Origin: Tenebrio molitor
Taxonomy: Eukaryota > Arthropoda > Insecta > Coleoptera > Tenebrionidae
Reading direction: 5' to 3'
Assembly: GCF_963966145.1 (NCBI RefSeq)
Contig: NC_091056.1
Location: 1,674,001-1,738,000 of the forward strand
Length of the DNA: 64,000 nucleotides
Shown: positions 20,251 through 30,700 of the stretch, piece after piece
How positions within the stretch are numbered: the first letter of the stretch is position 1
Layout of the letters: every line of letters begins with the position of its first letter
The notes under the pieces: generated by a model
What the model saw: only the letters and a program-made list of their open reading frames with translations
Databases searched by the model: none
Told to the model about the DNA's origin: nothing
Position numbers and translations under genes: made by a program

Positions 20251-20532
20251 CGTCTTCTGGGTCCCAATCATATACATGTAAAATATGAACTTTAACTTAA
20301 TTGTTTTCCTGTGTTATCCTTCCGAGAATGGAATTGTATCATATCATTATATCAACATAAGGAGTTACAGTCATTGATTAATTCGCTCGAAAGTATTGTG
20401 GTAAACGAGATGATTCTGCAATGTCTTGCATACAGTCAACAAAAATTAACACAAGCGGTGCAAAAATCAATTATCATTCAAATATATGGTTGAAATCTTC
20501 TTAAAGATTAAATTTAGTCTTTATATAGTTTG

Positions 20533-20729
20533 TCCAGCGAGAGATTGGTTGACATAAAAATCACTAAATTCTACGTAGAAAAAGTAGTACCCAGCGCACG
20601 TAAAATTTGAAATATACCGTTCAAGCAGCAACATTTTTGCCCTGAAATTATATTAATGTATCCTAGTGCTTTTTGTAGTGTTGGGTTACAAGTCTACAAT
20701 TTAAAATCTCCGAATCTCTCGCTGGACGA
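20533..20729. mobile_element. Small MITE with GTCCAGCGAGAGATT ends
   Basis: GTCCAGCGAGAGATT at the left is answered by AATCTCTCGCTGGAC at the right, about 200 bp apart. No coding capacity. Family unknown. Confidence 0.65.
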
Positions 20730-20999
20730 AGTTTACCAAATGTTTGCAGACCGTTTGCTACATACTTAAGAAACAAAGTGATGCGGTAATTGTTGTGCGG
20801 TGTGTATGATCCAGTTGTCTTAATTGTAACCTGTGTCTGTACTCTGAGCAACGCTGAACATTATTGGCTGATACGTTTGCTTGACTTTATTCATTCATTC
20901 ATATCAGGGTATCGTTCTGACTAAACGTGCTTTAAAGAGTTTCGATTATTAATCGCCTTTTTTTGTGTATATATTGTGTGTTAATAGTATATTAAAAGA

Positions 21000-21108
21000 C
21001 AAGTTTCATAAGACCAGTCTTGAAGCACGAATTCAAGATTAAAAAACGAGTGGCGTAGCCACGAGTTATTTTAAAGAATGAGTGCTTCAAGGTCTTATGA
21101 AACGAGTT
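21000..21108. repeat. Hairpin-forming inverted repeat
   Basis: TTTCATAAGACC and a TTGAAGCAC block on the left are mirrored by GTGCTTCAAGG and GGTCTTATGAAA on the right, giving a stem of about 40 bp around a GTGGCGTAGCCAC inner palindrome. Confidence 0.75.
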
Positions 21109-21770
21109 TTTTATACTATTTTTTGTAATTTGCCCTTTTTAAGCCGTTTTTAAACAAAAATGTTTACTTTCCTCGATTTAGGGATTTTTGTGGCGGTTGG
21201 TAATGTCTTAATTTTAAAAGTGAAAATTTGATCAAGTTTTCAAAGTCGCCTTTTGTTTTATCCAAATTCTGTCACAAAACACGAATATGGAAGATAATCT
21301 TTCATGGACGCCCGCTGAAATACGTGACATTGCAAAAAGTACGGTCGCGAATTTGTTGCTTGATAAATCCTGATAAATAATTCTTTGCACATTTTGTAAT
21401 TTAAACTGACACGCATGACGGATCAAACTTTGCCAACCTAAAAATTTTCGTAAAACGTTCCGTGAAATAATGGCTATAAGGACATCCCAGATGATGACGT
21501 CGCGTTCGTTAATATATCTATTAGAGAATCAAAATGGAGGAAAATTACAAAAAAGTTCATCTCAGCATCAATCTGGAGCTCTAAACGCACAGCATGTTTG
21601 GTAAAGTTTATTTCTGGATTTTATTCATTATAGTACGAGATCCCACTGCATGATTTCTACGTTCATCTGTTTTTTAATCAAAATACAATTTTTATAGATA
21701 ATTATGAGTAGAGAAATACGTTTCTGCCGGGTTGTCTATCAAAATATGGCCGCAAGTATTTTTTAATTAT
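21109..21770. other. AT-rich sequence without recognised gene
   Basis: No coding similarity on either strand; ends in the (ATT)n tract that is the 3' tail of LINE-2. Confidence 0.5.
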
Positions 21771-24418
21771 TATTATTATTATTAATGATGCGATCAGGCA
21801 GAGGCAATTCCTGTTATGCCCGCGCTAAATCATACGATGAATAGGGACTCTAAAACTAAAAAAAGTTGCTGTTTCCCAATTTATAGGCGTCGTAGCTAGA
21901 TTTCTGAAAGCATGTCCTCTCGTACGCTTTGAGGTGTCAAGGGGGAACAGATGTGTAATAGGCGAATGAGCACTACGCAGGGCTTGGTAAGTTATTATCA
22001 GGTCACCGCGTTTACGTCTCTCAAATAAAGAACAGAGATTCATCAAAGCAAGCCTTTCAGGGTACGGAGGTCTATTTCTACCAAAAGGAATTCTGGTTGC
22101 TCTACGTTGAACCGCCTCCAGGCGCAGAATGTCCCGTTGGAAGGTGGGGGTCCAGGCACTGTTCGCAAATTCTAACAGAGGCCTCACGTAAGTCTTGTAA
22201 AGCTTTGAGAAGACCGCTGGACTTGCCTTGGCGAACGCCCTGCTCAGAAGAAAAAGCATCGAGTTAGCTTTTTTGGTGACACGCAGAACATGATCCGTCC
22301 AGGAAAGATCGTTGGTGATAGGAACACCCAGATCAACGCAAGAGTCAGTACTTCCCAATCTCATGTTCCCAAGTGAGTACGCATGTCCTGGATTTCTTCT
22401 ACCAACGTGCAGGACGGTGCACTTGTCGACTTGTCCACGTTTAAAGGTAGTAACCAGTCAAGGGACCATTTGTAAATGGCGTGAAGATCTTGCGTTAACC
22501 TCTGAATATTATCACAACTGTTGTACAATTTGATGTCATCGGCATACATGGCAAAGGGCGATGTTAAGATATCTTTAATATCAGCAGTGTAAGCTATAAA
22601 AAGTAAAGGGCCAAGCACGGAGCCCTGAGGCACCCCACTCAGAACATCAACAGACCTACTAAGCGCGCCACCAATTCTAACTCGAAAAGTTCGATCACTC
22701 AAGAACGAGTCAATCCACCGAAGCAGATGACCCCGAATATCTAGATAACTTAGCTTGCGTAAAAGACGGCATTTTGGAACCCTGTCGAACGCTTTGGAGA
22801 AGTCAAGATACACCACATCAAATGGTCGTTCAGAATCAAGACTTCTAGTCCATTCGGACATACAACACATTAGATTAGATTGAACAGATTTCCCCGGCAA
22901 GAACCCGTGCTGCTCAGACGGAATAAGGTGGTGATCTGAGAGAAACCTAATTACTTGGTCGTACATTACTGACTCCATGACCTTGACCACAAGAGATGTT
23001 AGGCTAATAGGTCTGTAGTTCGAGGCGTCAAATTTGTCGCCTTTAAAAAAATGGGGCGTACAATCGCTGTTTTTCAGTCAGCCTGACTTAAATGATTACT
23101 GCATCAAATCTGTGGCGGGGATGGACAGGGGCTCCGCGCAGTTCTTTAGGACGTTGGCAGTGATGAAATCTGGACCAGAAGACTTAGACATTTTCAGTTT
23201 TTTTAATTTTTCCAGAACTGTATCCCTGGAGAAATTAATGTCAGTTATACAGTTAAGGTTGCAGTTGCCAGAAAGGTTAGACGCTGCAAGAGGTGGTTCT
23301 GTTATAAATACTTTGGAGAAAGTTTCAGCGAATACATCTGCAACTCCATTGTTGTTATCTACCACTAAGCCTGAAGCGTCCTTAACATGAATAGTCTTAA
23401 CTGGTCCAGATAACTTTGTGCGGATATGCTTATAGAGGCGTTTAGGGTTTAGGTTTAGGATACCTTTCTCGTATCCAAGCCTGGCCTCCCAAATGACAGA
23501 TAAAAGATGGTTTTAAAAAGCTCTATGGGCTTCATAATCGGGCTCAGAACCAGATCTTTTGAAAGCACGCCACAAAGAACGTTTTTTCCGGACCAGACCT
23601 AAAATTCTGCCGTTGATCCATGGCTTGGAGGAGGATTTCTTCAGCAAAGAAGTAGAGGTGCTTTGTGAAACAGCGTCGGATAGTGCCGTCTTGAAATGAT
23701 CCCAGTTTCGAGAGACTGAAACGTCCGAAAGGAGTGACTTCCAATCAATTTGAGTTAGTCGTTTGTTTAGTGCTTCGAAATCTATTATAGTCCTCTGAAA
23801 CAAAACAGTTCTCGCTCGAGGATTGTGGCAGAGTTGCAGATCTGCAATCAGAGCTACATGATCCGATTTGCCAATCGGGTTAAGATACTCCAAGTTGGCT
23901 ATGGAACTATCATCGGACGTTATGACCAAATCAAGCACTGAGGGTTATTGGTTGGATCTATATCTCGTCGGTTGCGTAACTAGCTGATGTAGATGACTAT
24001 CAGTAAGCAAGTCAACTAGGAGCTGAGAAGAGGGCGTGTGCAGGCGATTACCGTTGATTGGCCAACGGACATCTGGCATGTTAAAATCGCCGAAAACGAA
24101 AATTTTGTCGTATTTTCGTGTCGTGTAGCTAATATAATTGATCAAGATTTTGTCATCACTAAAACAAGATGAAGGCGGTCTATAAACACACCCCAAGACG
24201 AACGTGCAATAACAATTGGATATTTTCAAAAACAGAGAGTCAATACCACCGGTGCCAACATAAGGGGCACCACAAGAAAATCTGCTAAGGTATGGTCCTC
24301 AATATAGATACAAACGCCACCACCCTTTTTACCATCACGATCAGCCCTAAACAAGGTGTAGCCTCCAAGGGAAACCAGTGAGTCTGTCATTATGGAGGTA
24401 AGCCATGTTTCAGTTTAA
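21771..24418 (-). pseudogene. LINE-2: decayed relative of LINE-1 (endonuclease and RT)
   Basis: Minus-strand pieces in order read TETWL and GGGVCIYI near 24330-24410, then FVLGCVYRPPSS, VFGDFNMPDVRWP and IGKSDHVALI (endonuclease). RT follows with SSGPDFITANVL, KAFDRVPKCRLLRKL, GVPQGSVLGPLLFIAYTAD and active-site YADDIKLY. The thumb has LYKTYVRPLLEFANSAWTP. ORF2 is broken at several places and its last 40 or so codons are missing. A (TAA)n tail lies at 21770-21783. The 5' end is cut inside the endonuclease at 24418, where it abuts LINE-3 in the opposite orientation. It is the same family as LINE-1 by motif spacing but is much older. Confidence 0.88.
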
Positions 24419-24554
24419 TTAAAATTAAATTAATTATTTTTTTTCCAAACAGTTTCGTTCACTTGTTTTTAAGATAAATTATAATTCATTTCAAAGAGAG
24501 ATGTGTAAAGGACTTGAAAAGTTTTGGTTGCCAGTGAGTGCTAACTAGATAAAA

Positions 24555-25260
24555 ATGACCTTTGTATGCAAATGTTGTGATAAGAGCTTTCCTCTGGCGG
24601 AAATGGTCTCTTGTTATAACTGTAAAAACTCCTTCAGCACCGCTTGTGTTAATATAAATGATAAAGAAACTGCAAGGGTATTAAGATAAAAAAATAAATA
24701 AAAAATTTAGTGGACATGTTCGTTGTGTTGTAATATTGATATTGGTAGTTAAATCCAAAACCGTACGAAAATTGTGGAATCACTGCAACAACAAATTGTT
24801 GAGCTTAAGAATCTTTGTCAGACTCAGCAGTCTTCGACCAAAAACGACTCTTTTTCGATGGATGAAGTTGATCAACGGAGATTGAAAGAAAAAAATATTG
24901 TTATTTTTAATGTAAGAGATTCGGAAGCAGATGATGTTCGCAGTGTGAAAGAAATTTTTGATTTTATGGATGTTGATGTTGGTACTAATTTCAAAGCTTA
25001 TAGACTCGGGCGTAACAAATTAGATAACAAGTCGAGGCCTGTAAAAGTAACACTGAATTCGGTGGAACCATTTTAAAAAATTCTAAAAAATTAAAGAATT
25101 ATCGCTTCAGAATATTTGTTGCAAAAGACCTTACAGCGCGACAATTAACTGCTAAGAACAAGATTCTAGAGGATTTTCGTGAAAGGCAATCGAGAGGAGA
25201 AAATGTTTTTCTTAAATTTGTGTATGGAATGCCAACAATCAATCAAAAAAACCGTCAGTA
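24555..25260 (+). pseudogene. LINE-3 ORF1: PHD-like zinc finger plus coiled-coil/RRM
   Basis: The frame opens at ATG 24555 with CKCC, CYNCKNSFSTAC and, after a frameshift with an in-frame stop near 24688, WTCSLCCN. Together these give the C-x2-C spacing of a PHD-like finger as found in ORF1 of CR1/L2-type LINEs. A coiled-coil-like stretch follows (VESLQQQIVELKNLCQTQQ), then an RRM/transposase-22-like region (RRLKEKNIVIFNV, YRLGRNKLDNKSRPVKV) and its end (RQLTAKNKILEDF). ORF1 would bind element RNA. Two frameshifts make it inactive. Confidence 0.75.
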
Positions 25261-25264
25261 ATCC

Positions 25265-26575
25265 AACAGTTAGTTCTAAATTCCTATTACCAAAATACCA
25301 GGGGATTAAATACTAAAACCTTTGAATTTCTTAATAATGTTCTTTCCTCTTGTGAGTTAGAATTGTTCTTGTTAACGGAAACTTGGGCTAATCCATCATT
25401 ATTAAATGGAGAATTATTTCCTCCAAATTATTAAATCTTCAGAAGGGATAGGGACGTTGGCCGTGGGGGTTGTGTCTTATTGGCATTGCGATCGAACTTT
25501 GTAAGCACTGAAATATTGGGCGTTCTAGATGATATATTAATTAGACATAAGGTTGATTGTGTTGGTGTTAAGGTTCAAATTCGTAATGTTTCTATAAATA
25601 TTTTAGTTGTGTATATCCCCCCTGCTACTCCAGTCTTTGTGTATTCGCATTTTTTTGAGAAGCTTGAACTCTGTCATATATTTGACGCAAACTTTATTCT
25701 TGTTGAAGATTTTAACGTACCACTATTGGATAATCAAATAGGCCCACTTTCAAATTGTATTAACAACTTCATAAGCTTTGTGGAGGCAATACAAATTAAC
25801 GATGTCTTGAATGTAAATAGGAGATGCTTAGATTTAATTTTTTGTCCAAGTAGTAGTTCTTTTACTTTAAAGCAGTCTGATTTTACTCTTGTTCCAGAAG
25901 ATAGTCACCATCCAGCTCTGGTCTTTAATCTAAATTTCAGTGTTGAAAAGGTTAAGGATTTTGAGTTTTCTAAATCCATGATGTATAATTTCAAACGCAC
26001 TAATTTTGTTGAACTGTATAATCTTTTCTTAGATACTGACTGGAGAATTGTTACCGAATGTAATGATGTGAATATCGCTTGCGATAATTTGTACGAAATT
26101 ATAAATTCATATTTCGATAAGACAGTTCCGTCAAGTTTTGGAAAGCGGGAATCGTTTCCTGAATGGTTTAGTGCCGGTACTAAAGCATTGATTAGATCAA
26201 AAAGCACTATCTTAAGCTGTTAAGATCAACAAAGATTCAGTTTTATAGTAATAAATTCAAAGAATTCAGAAAGAAAGTTAAACAAAGTATTAAAAATGAT
26301 TTTCGTGACAGCAGAATTCCTGGTATTATGTTACAGAATGATTCGGTATTAGATTCACCCCTTAGTATTGTAAATGCTTTTGCTATGCATTTTAGATCAG
26401 TCTTTTCAAATCCTGCTTCTGATCATGGTATCTCGGATCTTGATGACTCGACTTTAAGTAATAATTTAATTTTGAAAAACTTTTGTGAATCTGATGTATT
26501 TGGAGCCATAGATTTATTAAAAGATTCGTTTATTATGGGTCCGGATGTTTCCGTCATTTATGGCTAAGGACTGTA
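25265..26575 (+). pseudogene. LINE-3 ORF2 N-part: AP-endonuclease and linker
   Basis: Begins with SYYQNTRGLNTK and LFLLTETWANPSLL. A stop follows, then RRDRDVGRGGCVLLAL and the longest open piece (25480-26223). That piece carries VDCVGVKVQI, VVYIPPAT, FILVEDFNVPLLD (the GDFN motif changed to VEDFN, losing the Gly-Asp) and VPEDSHHPALVF (SDH changed to SHH). Loss of the catalytic Asp in both motifs shows the enzyme was already dead or mutated. The linker to RT follows after a stop at 26221. Confidence 0.85.
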
Positions 26576-26795
26576 AATTAGTGCTTGTTGAACCTTTATT
26601 ACATATTTATAATCTTTACTAAAGCGTAATGAATTTCCAAAATACTGTAAAATTTCGAGAATAACTCCAGTATTTAAAAACGGTAACAAGAATGAAATAC
26701 TCAATTATCGACCCATTTCCTTAATCTGTAGTTTTGCTAAGATTTGTGAATTTATATTACATAAATTCATGTACAATCATGTAAGTACATCAATC

Positions 26796-28370
26796 ACAAT
26801 GAAAAGAGATATCGAAAATATCTCACGTCATTCACTAGATATTGTTATGAATGTGACGCAGACGAAAAGTGGTATTTCCTACTTGAATATTAGTTGAAAA
26901 AAACGAAAAAAATGAAGTCATTTCTCAACGTTAAAATTTCACGTTGTAGACAACCAACCCTACATGCTACCTGAGCTAACAGCTTACGGAAAGGGGACTA
27001 TACAAGGGTACAAATTACATCGGCATATCACCCATTTTAATATTATGCAAATCTCTATCCTTTTTTTTACGTGCAATAATAATTTCCAGTAATAATACAC
27101 CTTGAAATAAGCACAATTTTTTTCCTTTATTTCATGTCAAAATTGGGCAGTATCAAATTGCAGCGGCGGTCAAGTCTTAATCTTTTAGGGGAAGCAGGTA
27201 CTGATTTCCAAATAAGTAAATAGCAGCGCTTGTCATTTTACCCCCCAGGGGCAGGTAGACGATTATAAATAATAACTATCCCTTACCTCAGACTTTTAAG
27301 GAGGTAACTAATTAATCATCTGCAAAGTCTGCAATTTTCGGAAAAGAGAATAGTAACGGGAAACAAAATTTTCTTCGAAATCATTGGAAGGTAAATTATA
27401 TTTATTAATACGTAAATTGAAATACAGAAATATCGTTGGTGCACAAGAAAAGTGACACATCTCAAAAACCCTCATTTTTCAGTAGAACGATTTTAATAGT
27501 ATATTAGGATATAAGGTTAGGAAGTGCATTATAACAGAATCGAGAAAGAGTTTGAAAAATTGAGACGAAGGAGGCACATAATATACATTTTTATGTCCAT
27601 GAACAGTAAATAATTGTTTAAAAAAATTTGTACAGTGTGAAAACGTACCGTCCGCGTAAATTTTTGACGATGTTGACAAGAATTTCAAATTTTGTGGCAA
27701 GAAAAAATTATTATGTTTTTCTTTTGTCATTCACCGGAAGAAAATCTTGATTTCGATTAGTTTTAATTTGAATTGATTCAAGACCATCATGTACACCTTT
27801 GATACATCTGCGTAATGAACTCAGAAGTGCAGTGCTACCTGAAAATTTCTAAATGATAAGCCGACCCCTTATTAAGATTATAAGCGCTGCAGTTTACATC
27901 AGGTTATTAAGACCCAAACTAACCGCGCGCTGCAATTTAGTACTTAGGATTTTAAAACCTTCGATCCTCGCTGCAATTTGACATCGCCGTCAAAATTCAC
28001 GATTTAAAATATTTTATTTTATACTGCCGGTAGATGTTCGATTACATTATCCATTTGAGTCCGGTAGGTTAGTTATAACAGTATCAGAGACTGTTTTATT
28101 TATACAAATCAAATCTGACATTGAAAAGTGCAAAAGTCGAAAAATATTTACTTGAGTGCTTCGAAATTATCGAGTTGTAATACGAAAGTTGATTAGCAGT
28201 GTTAGGATTTGAATATTCTCCGCAAACAAAGCGGCACATGTACTACATGCCGATTCGATGATAGGACGCGCTATGCCTGGTGCGATTAAGGCTTTCAACA
28301 AAAAGTCGTTCTGTTATCGCTCACAATTCAACCTCCCATTCGTACATTTAGTTTTTCATTTTATACAATA
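26796..28370. other. 1.6 kb without recognised gene; possible weak TIR pair
   Basis: No coding similarity seen. TCAAATTGCAGCGGCGGTC near 27148 and CGCTGCAATTTGACATCGCCGTC near 27980 are partial inverse matches about 0.85 kb apart and could be the ends of a decayed element. The evidence is weak. Confidence 0.35.
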
Positions 28371-28470
28371 AGAGCACTCAGTGGCGTCTCAACAATTAAT
28401 TTATAATTACAATTTTATAATGCGAGAAATAAAGGAACTACGTAATGTTAAATTATTATTATTTAAAATA

Positions 28471-29934
28471 TTAATTTGCAGTTAGGACGTTCTTATTTAC
28501 GCTAATAACTACCAATTTTTCTAAATTTTCTTCCGTTAATCTATTTCTCTTGGGGGTCAGAATGTCTTTAAATATAGAGAAGGACCTTTCTACGTCACAA
28601 CTAGATAAGGGAGGATGGTCAAAGTACGGAATAAACTTTTGATATTGTTCATTTGCGACGTCATTAAATTTTTGAGAAGATATCTGGTACAGCATATTTA
28701 AGTCTGGGTTTTTATTAAATACAATTTGGAGTTTACGCTGTACACGATCCCCAAATTCTCCAGAAATAAGTTTCAAATTATTTAAAATTTCGTCAAGTTT
28801 TGAAAGGCCCTCCTTTAAAGACAAATTTTGGGTTTCAAAAGACGTTATAGCATGTGGTAAAGTAGTGAAATGTTCTTCTATAAAATTCAATTGTGGTTGT
28901 AAAGAAGATTTAAGCAAAAGATTTTTACATTCAATTATAGAACTTGCATCATCTGGCAGAGAAGACACAACATTTTTTATATTGTCTAAATTGTTAAAAT
29001 TAAAGCTGCTTGCTTCTATCCATGTGCCCCATCGAGTAATTACTGGCGCAGGAGGTAATGGTAGCAATGGATATAATTCTTTATAGAGACTTACCCTGGA
29101 AGGTGCTTTTAAAAAGATTTTTTTACATAAACTAATCAATTTGTCTATGTCGGGGGGAAATTCATCACGTACAAATTCGCAAATACAGTGCAATGCGTGA
29201 GCTAAACAGGTAATATGAAGCATGTTTGGATACAGCGCCTTAGCAACTTTCCAGTTTTTAGCATATATGCAGCAGCATCACTGGTAAACAGCAAAACATT
29301 TTCCTTGTTTACAGTGATGCAGCTGTTGGAAAGACTTTGCTCAATTATTTCACACATCTTGCTAGAATTAATAGAACCTGTTATTGCAGTTCTTATTAAA
29401 TAGGGGGTATATGAAATCGTAGGATGTAGAACACCAATAACCACATTAGTTACACATCGACCTAAAATATCTGTCGTTTCGTCCGCAGAAACCCATATAT
29501 AATTGTCAGCTACTTTATTTTGAATAGAAGTCATAATTTTTTTATAACAGCCTGGTATGTAATTTTTCCGTAATGTCGAATCATCATCAGGTATATGCCG
29601 GTCTGTATATTTCGCTAAAAAAGCCTTTAGCACAGGATTTTGCAATTTATGCAAGGGAATATTGGCAGCAGTGAATGCCTCACATAAATCTGAATAAAAC
29701 GTGTCGCCACTTTCAGAATTTAAAGCTTCTTGGTGCATTTTAGTTTTTATGTGTTAAGATAATTGTTAAGATAATAATAATAATAATTGCGACTTTTTTT
29801 TTAACTGAAACTGTAATTCCACAAGTTTTGCAAAATGCGTCTTCTGGATTGGTAAAACAAAACGTATCCCCTAATTCACCAACCCATTTGGTGATTAAAG
29901 GATTTGAGGATATCGAAGCTTCTTCCTTCGACAT
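28471..29934 (-). pseudogene. hAT-2 transposase (CGGBP1-like), nearly complete
   Basis: Reading down from 29934, a BED-like zinc finger (CFTNPEDAFCKTCG) is followed by a coding microsatellite that introduces stops. The main frame has KMHQEALNSE, then IWVSADETTDILGR with the first catalytic Asp and LLFTSDAAAYMLKTG with the second. After a frameshift near 29230 it reads NMLHITCLAHALHCICE and VITRWGTWIEAS, and ends with SSCDVERSFSIFKDIL and KRNRLTEENLEKL, the hAT dimerisation region. The domain order is complete for a hAT. The closest known proteins are CGG-triplet-repeat-binding-protein-like hATs of arthropods. Only the ATT repeat and one frameshift separate it from an intact frame. Confidence 0.85.
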
Positions 29935-29954
29935 TTTTAGTAAGAAAATTAATA

Positions 29955-30048
29955 AAATAAAAATTAAATTCTTTGAAACTCAAAGTAAAATTCAAATTCA
30001 AAATAAAAATTAAATTCTTTGAAACTCAAAATAAAATTCAAATTCGTT
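29955..30048. repeat. Tandem duplication, about 47 bp, two copies
   Basis: AAAATTAAATTCTTTGAAAC followed by TCAAARTAAAATTCAAATTC occurs twice back to back, differing at very few sites. Confidence 0.8.
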
Positions 30049-30544
30049 TAAAATATTATTTAAAAATGAAATGCAAAATAATGAAAACTTATCAAAATCA
30101 AGCCTAATAGTTGGTTTCTAAATCTTCTAAATGTAAACACTTTCCGCGCTGGAAAACCAATTCACATTTACTGCAGTAGTAGTGCACCAACTGCCCCTGC
30201 AAGTGCGACCGACTGAAGCGATGCGCGCCTATGAAATGGGCGGAGTCACGGGAAAAAGAATATTTTGATCCTAACACTATTGATTAGCAACCACGAATGT
30301 CATTTTTTAAAATGGTTGCAAGTTGCTCATGACGACTCATGTTGACATTTGATATAAAAATAAAAAATGTGACACTAGTATTCGCCGTTGTCTTAAAAAT
30401 TTAAAAAAAAAAAAAAAATTTGAAGGACAATAAAAAATTATCGAAAAATTATCGCTGTAATTCAAAAAATAAAGCCTTACGATTGGTCGAAAATGATGAT
30501 GAATGAAATAATCACATATTATATCCCAAGTGCAAAATTTTTTA

Positions 30545-30700
30545 TCGGAAATTTTTTTGGTAATGAACGAAAACATCCATAAATGAGGTCAAAAGACCAA
30601 TTATTAGCAAATAAGAGCACGAGACGAAGTCGAGGGCTTTTATTTGATAATAATTGGTCTTCTGACCGAATAATTTATGGATGTTTGAGTTCATTAAATT
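30545..30700. mobile_element. Palindromic foldback element
   Basis: AATGAACGAAAACATCCATAAAT, reading towards GACCAATTATTAGCAAATAA, is mirrored by TTATTTGATAATAATTGGTC and ATTTATGGATGTTTGAGTTCATT. The arms are about 65 bp with a very short GAGACGAAGTC-type centre. No coding capacity. Confidence 0.8.

Larger units (their letters stand above)
24540..26795 (+). mobile_element. LINE-3: 3'-truncated LINE with PHD-like ORF1
   Basis: Plus-strand LINE, head-to-head with LINE-2. It has a leader and ORF1 (24555-25260), an endonuclease (25265-26223), a linker (26224-26575) and only the first RT block, ISRITPVFKNGNK then NYRPISLICSFAKICE near 26650-26760. The active site and everything after it are missing, which is unusual because LINEs normally lose their 5' end. 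The 3' end was probably removed by later deletion or rearrangement. Confidence 0.85.
28379..30199 (-). mobile_element. hAT-2 element
   Basis: The left edge CAGTGGCGTCTC at 28379 and the right edge, whose inverse reads CAGGGGCAGTTGG at 30199, are hAT-like termini around a nearly complete transposase. The flanking 8-mers (AGAGCACT and CAAGTGCG) do not match, so either one boundary is wrong or the duplication has decayed. Confidence 0.5.

Noticed and set aside
28371..30207. Perfect 8-bp target duplication around hAT-2
   Set aside because: Flanking 8-mers AGAGCACT and CAAGTGCG do not match, so exact boundaries are not claimed.
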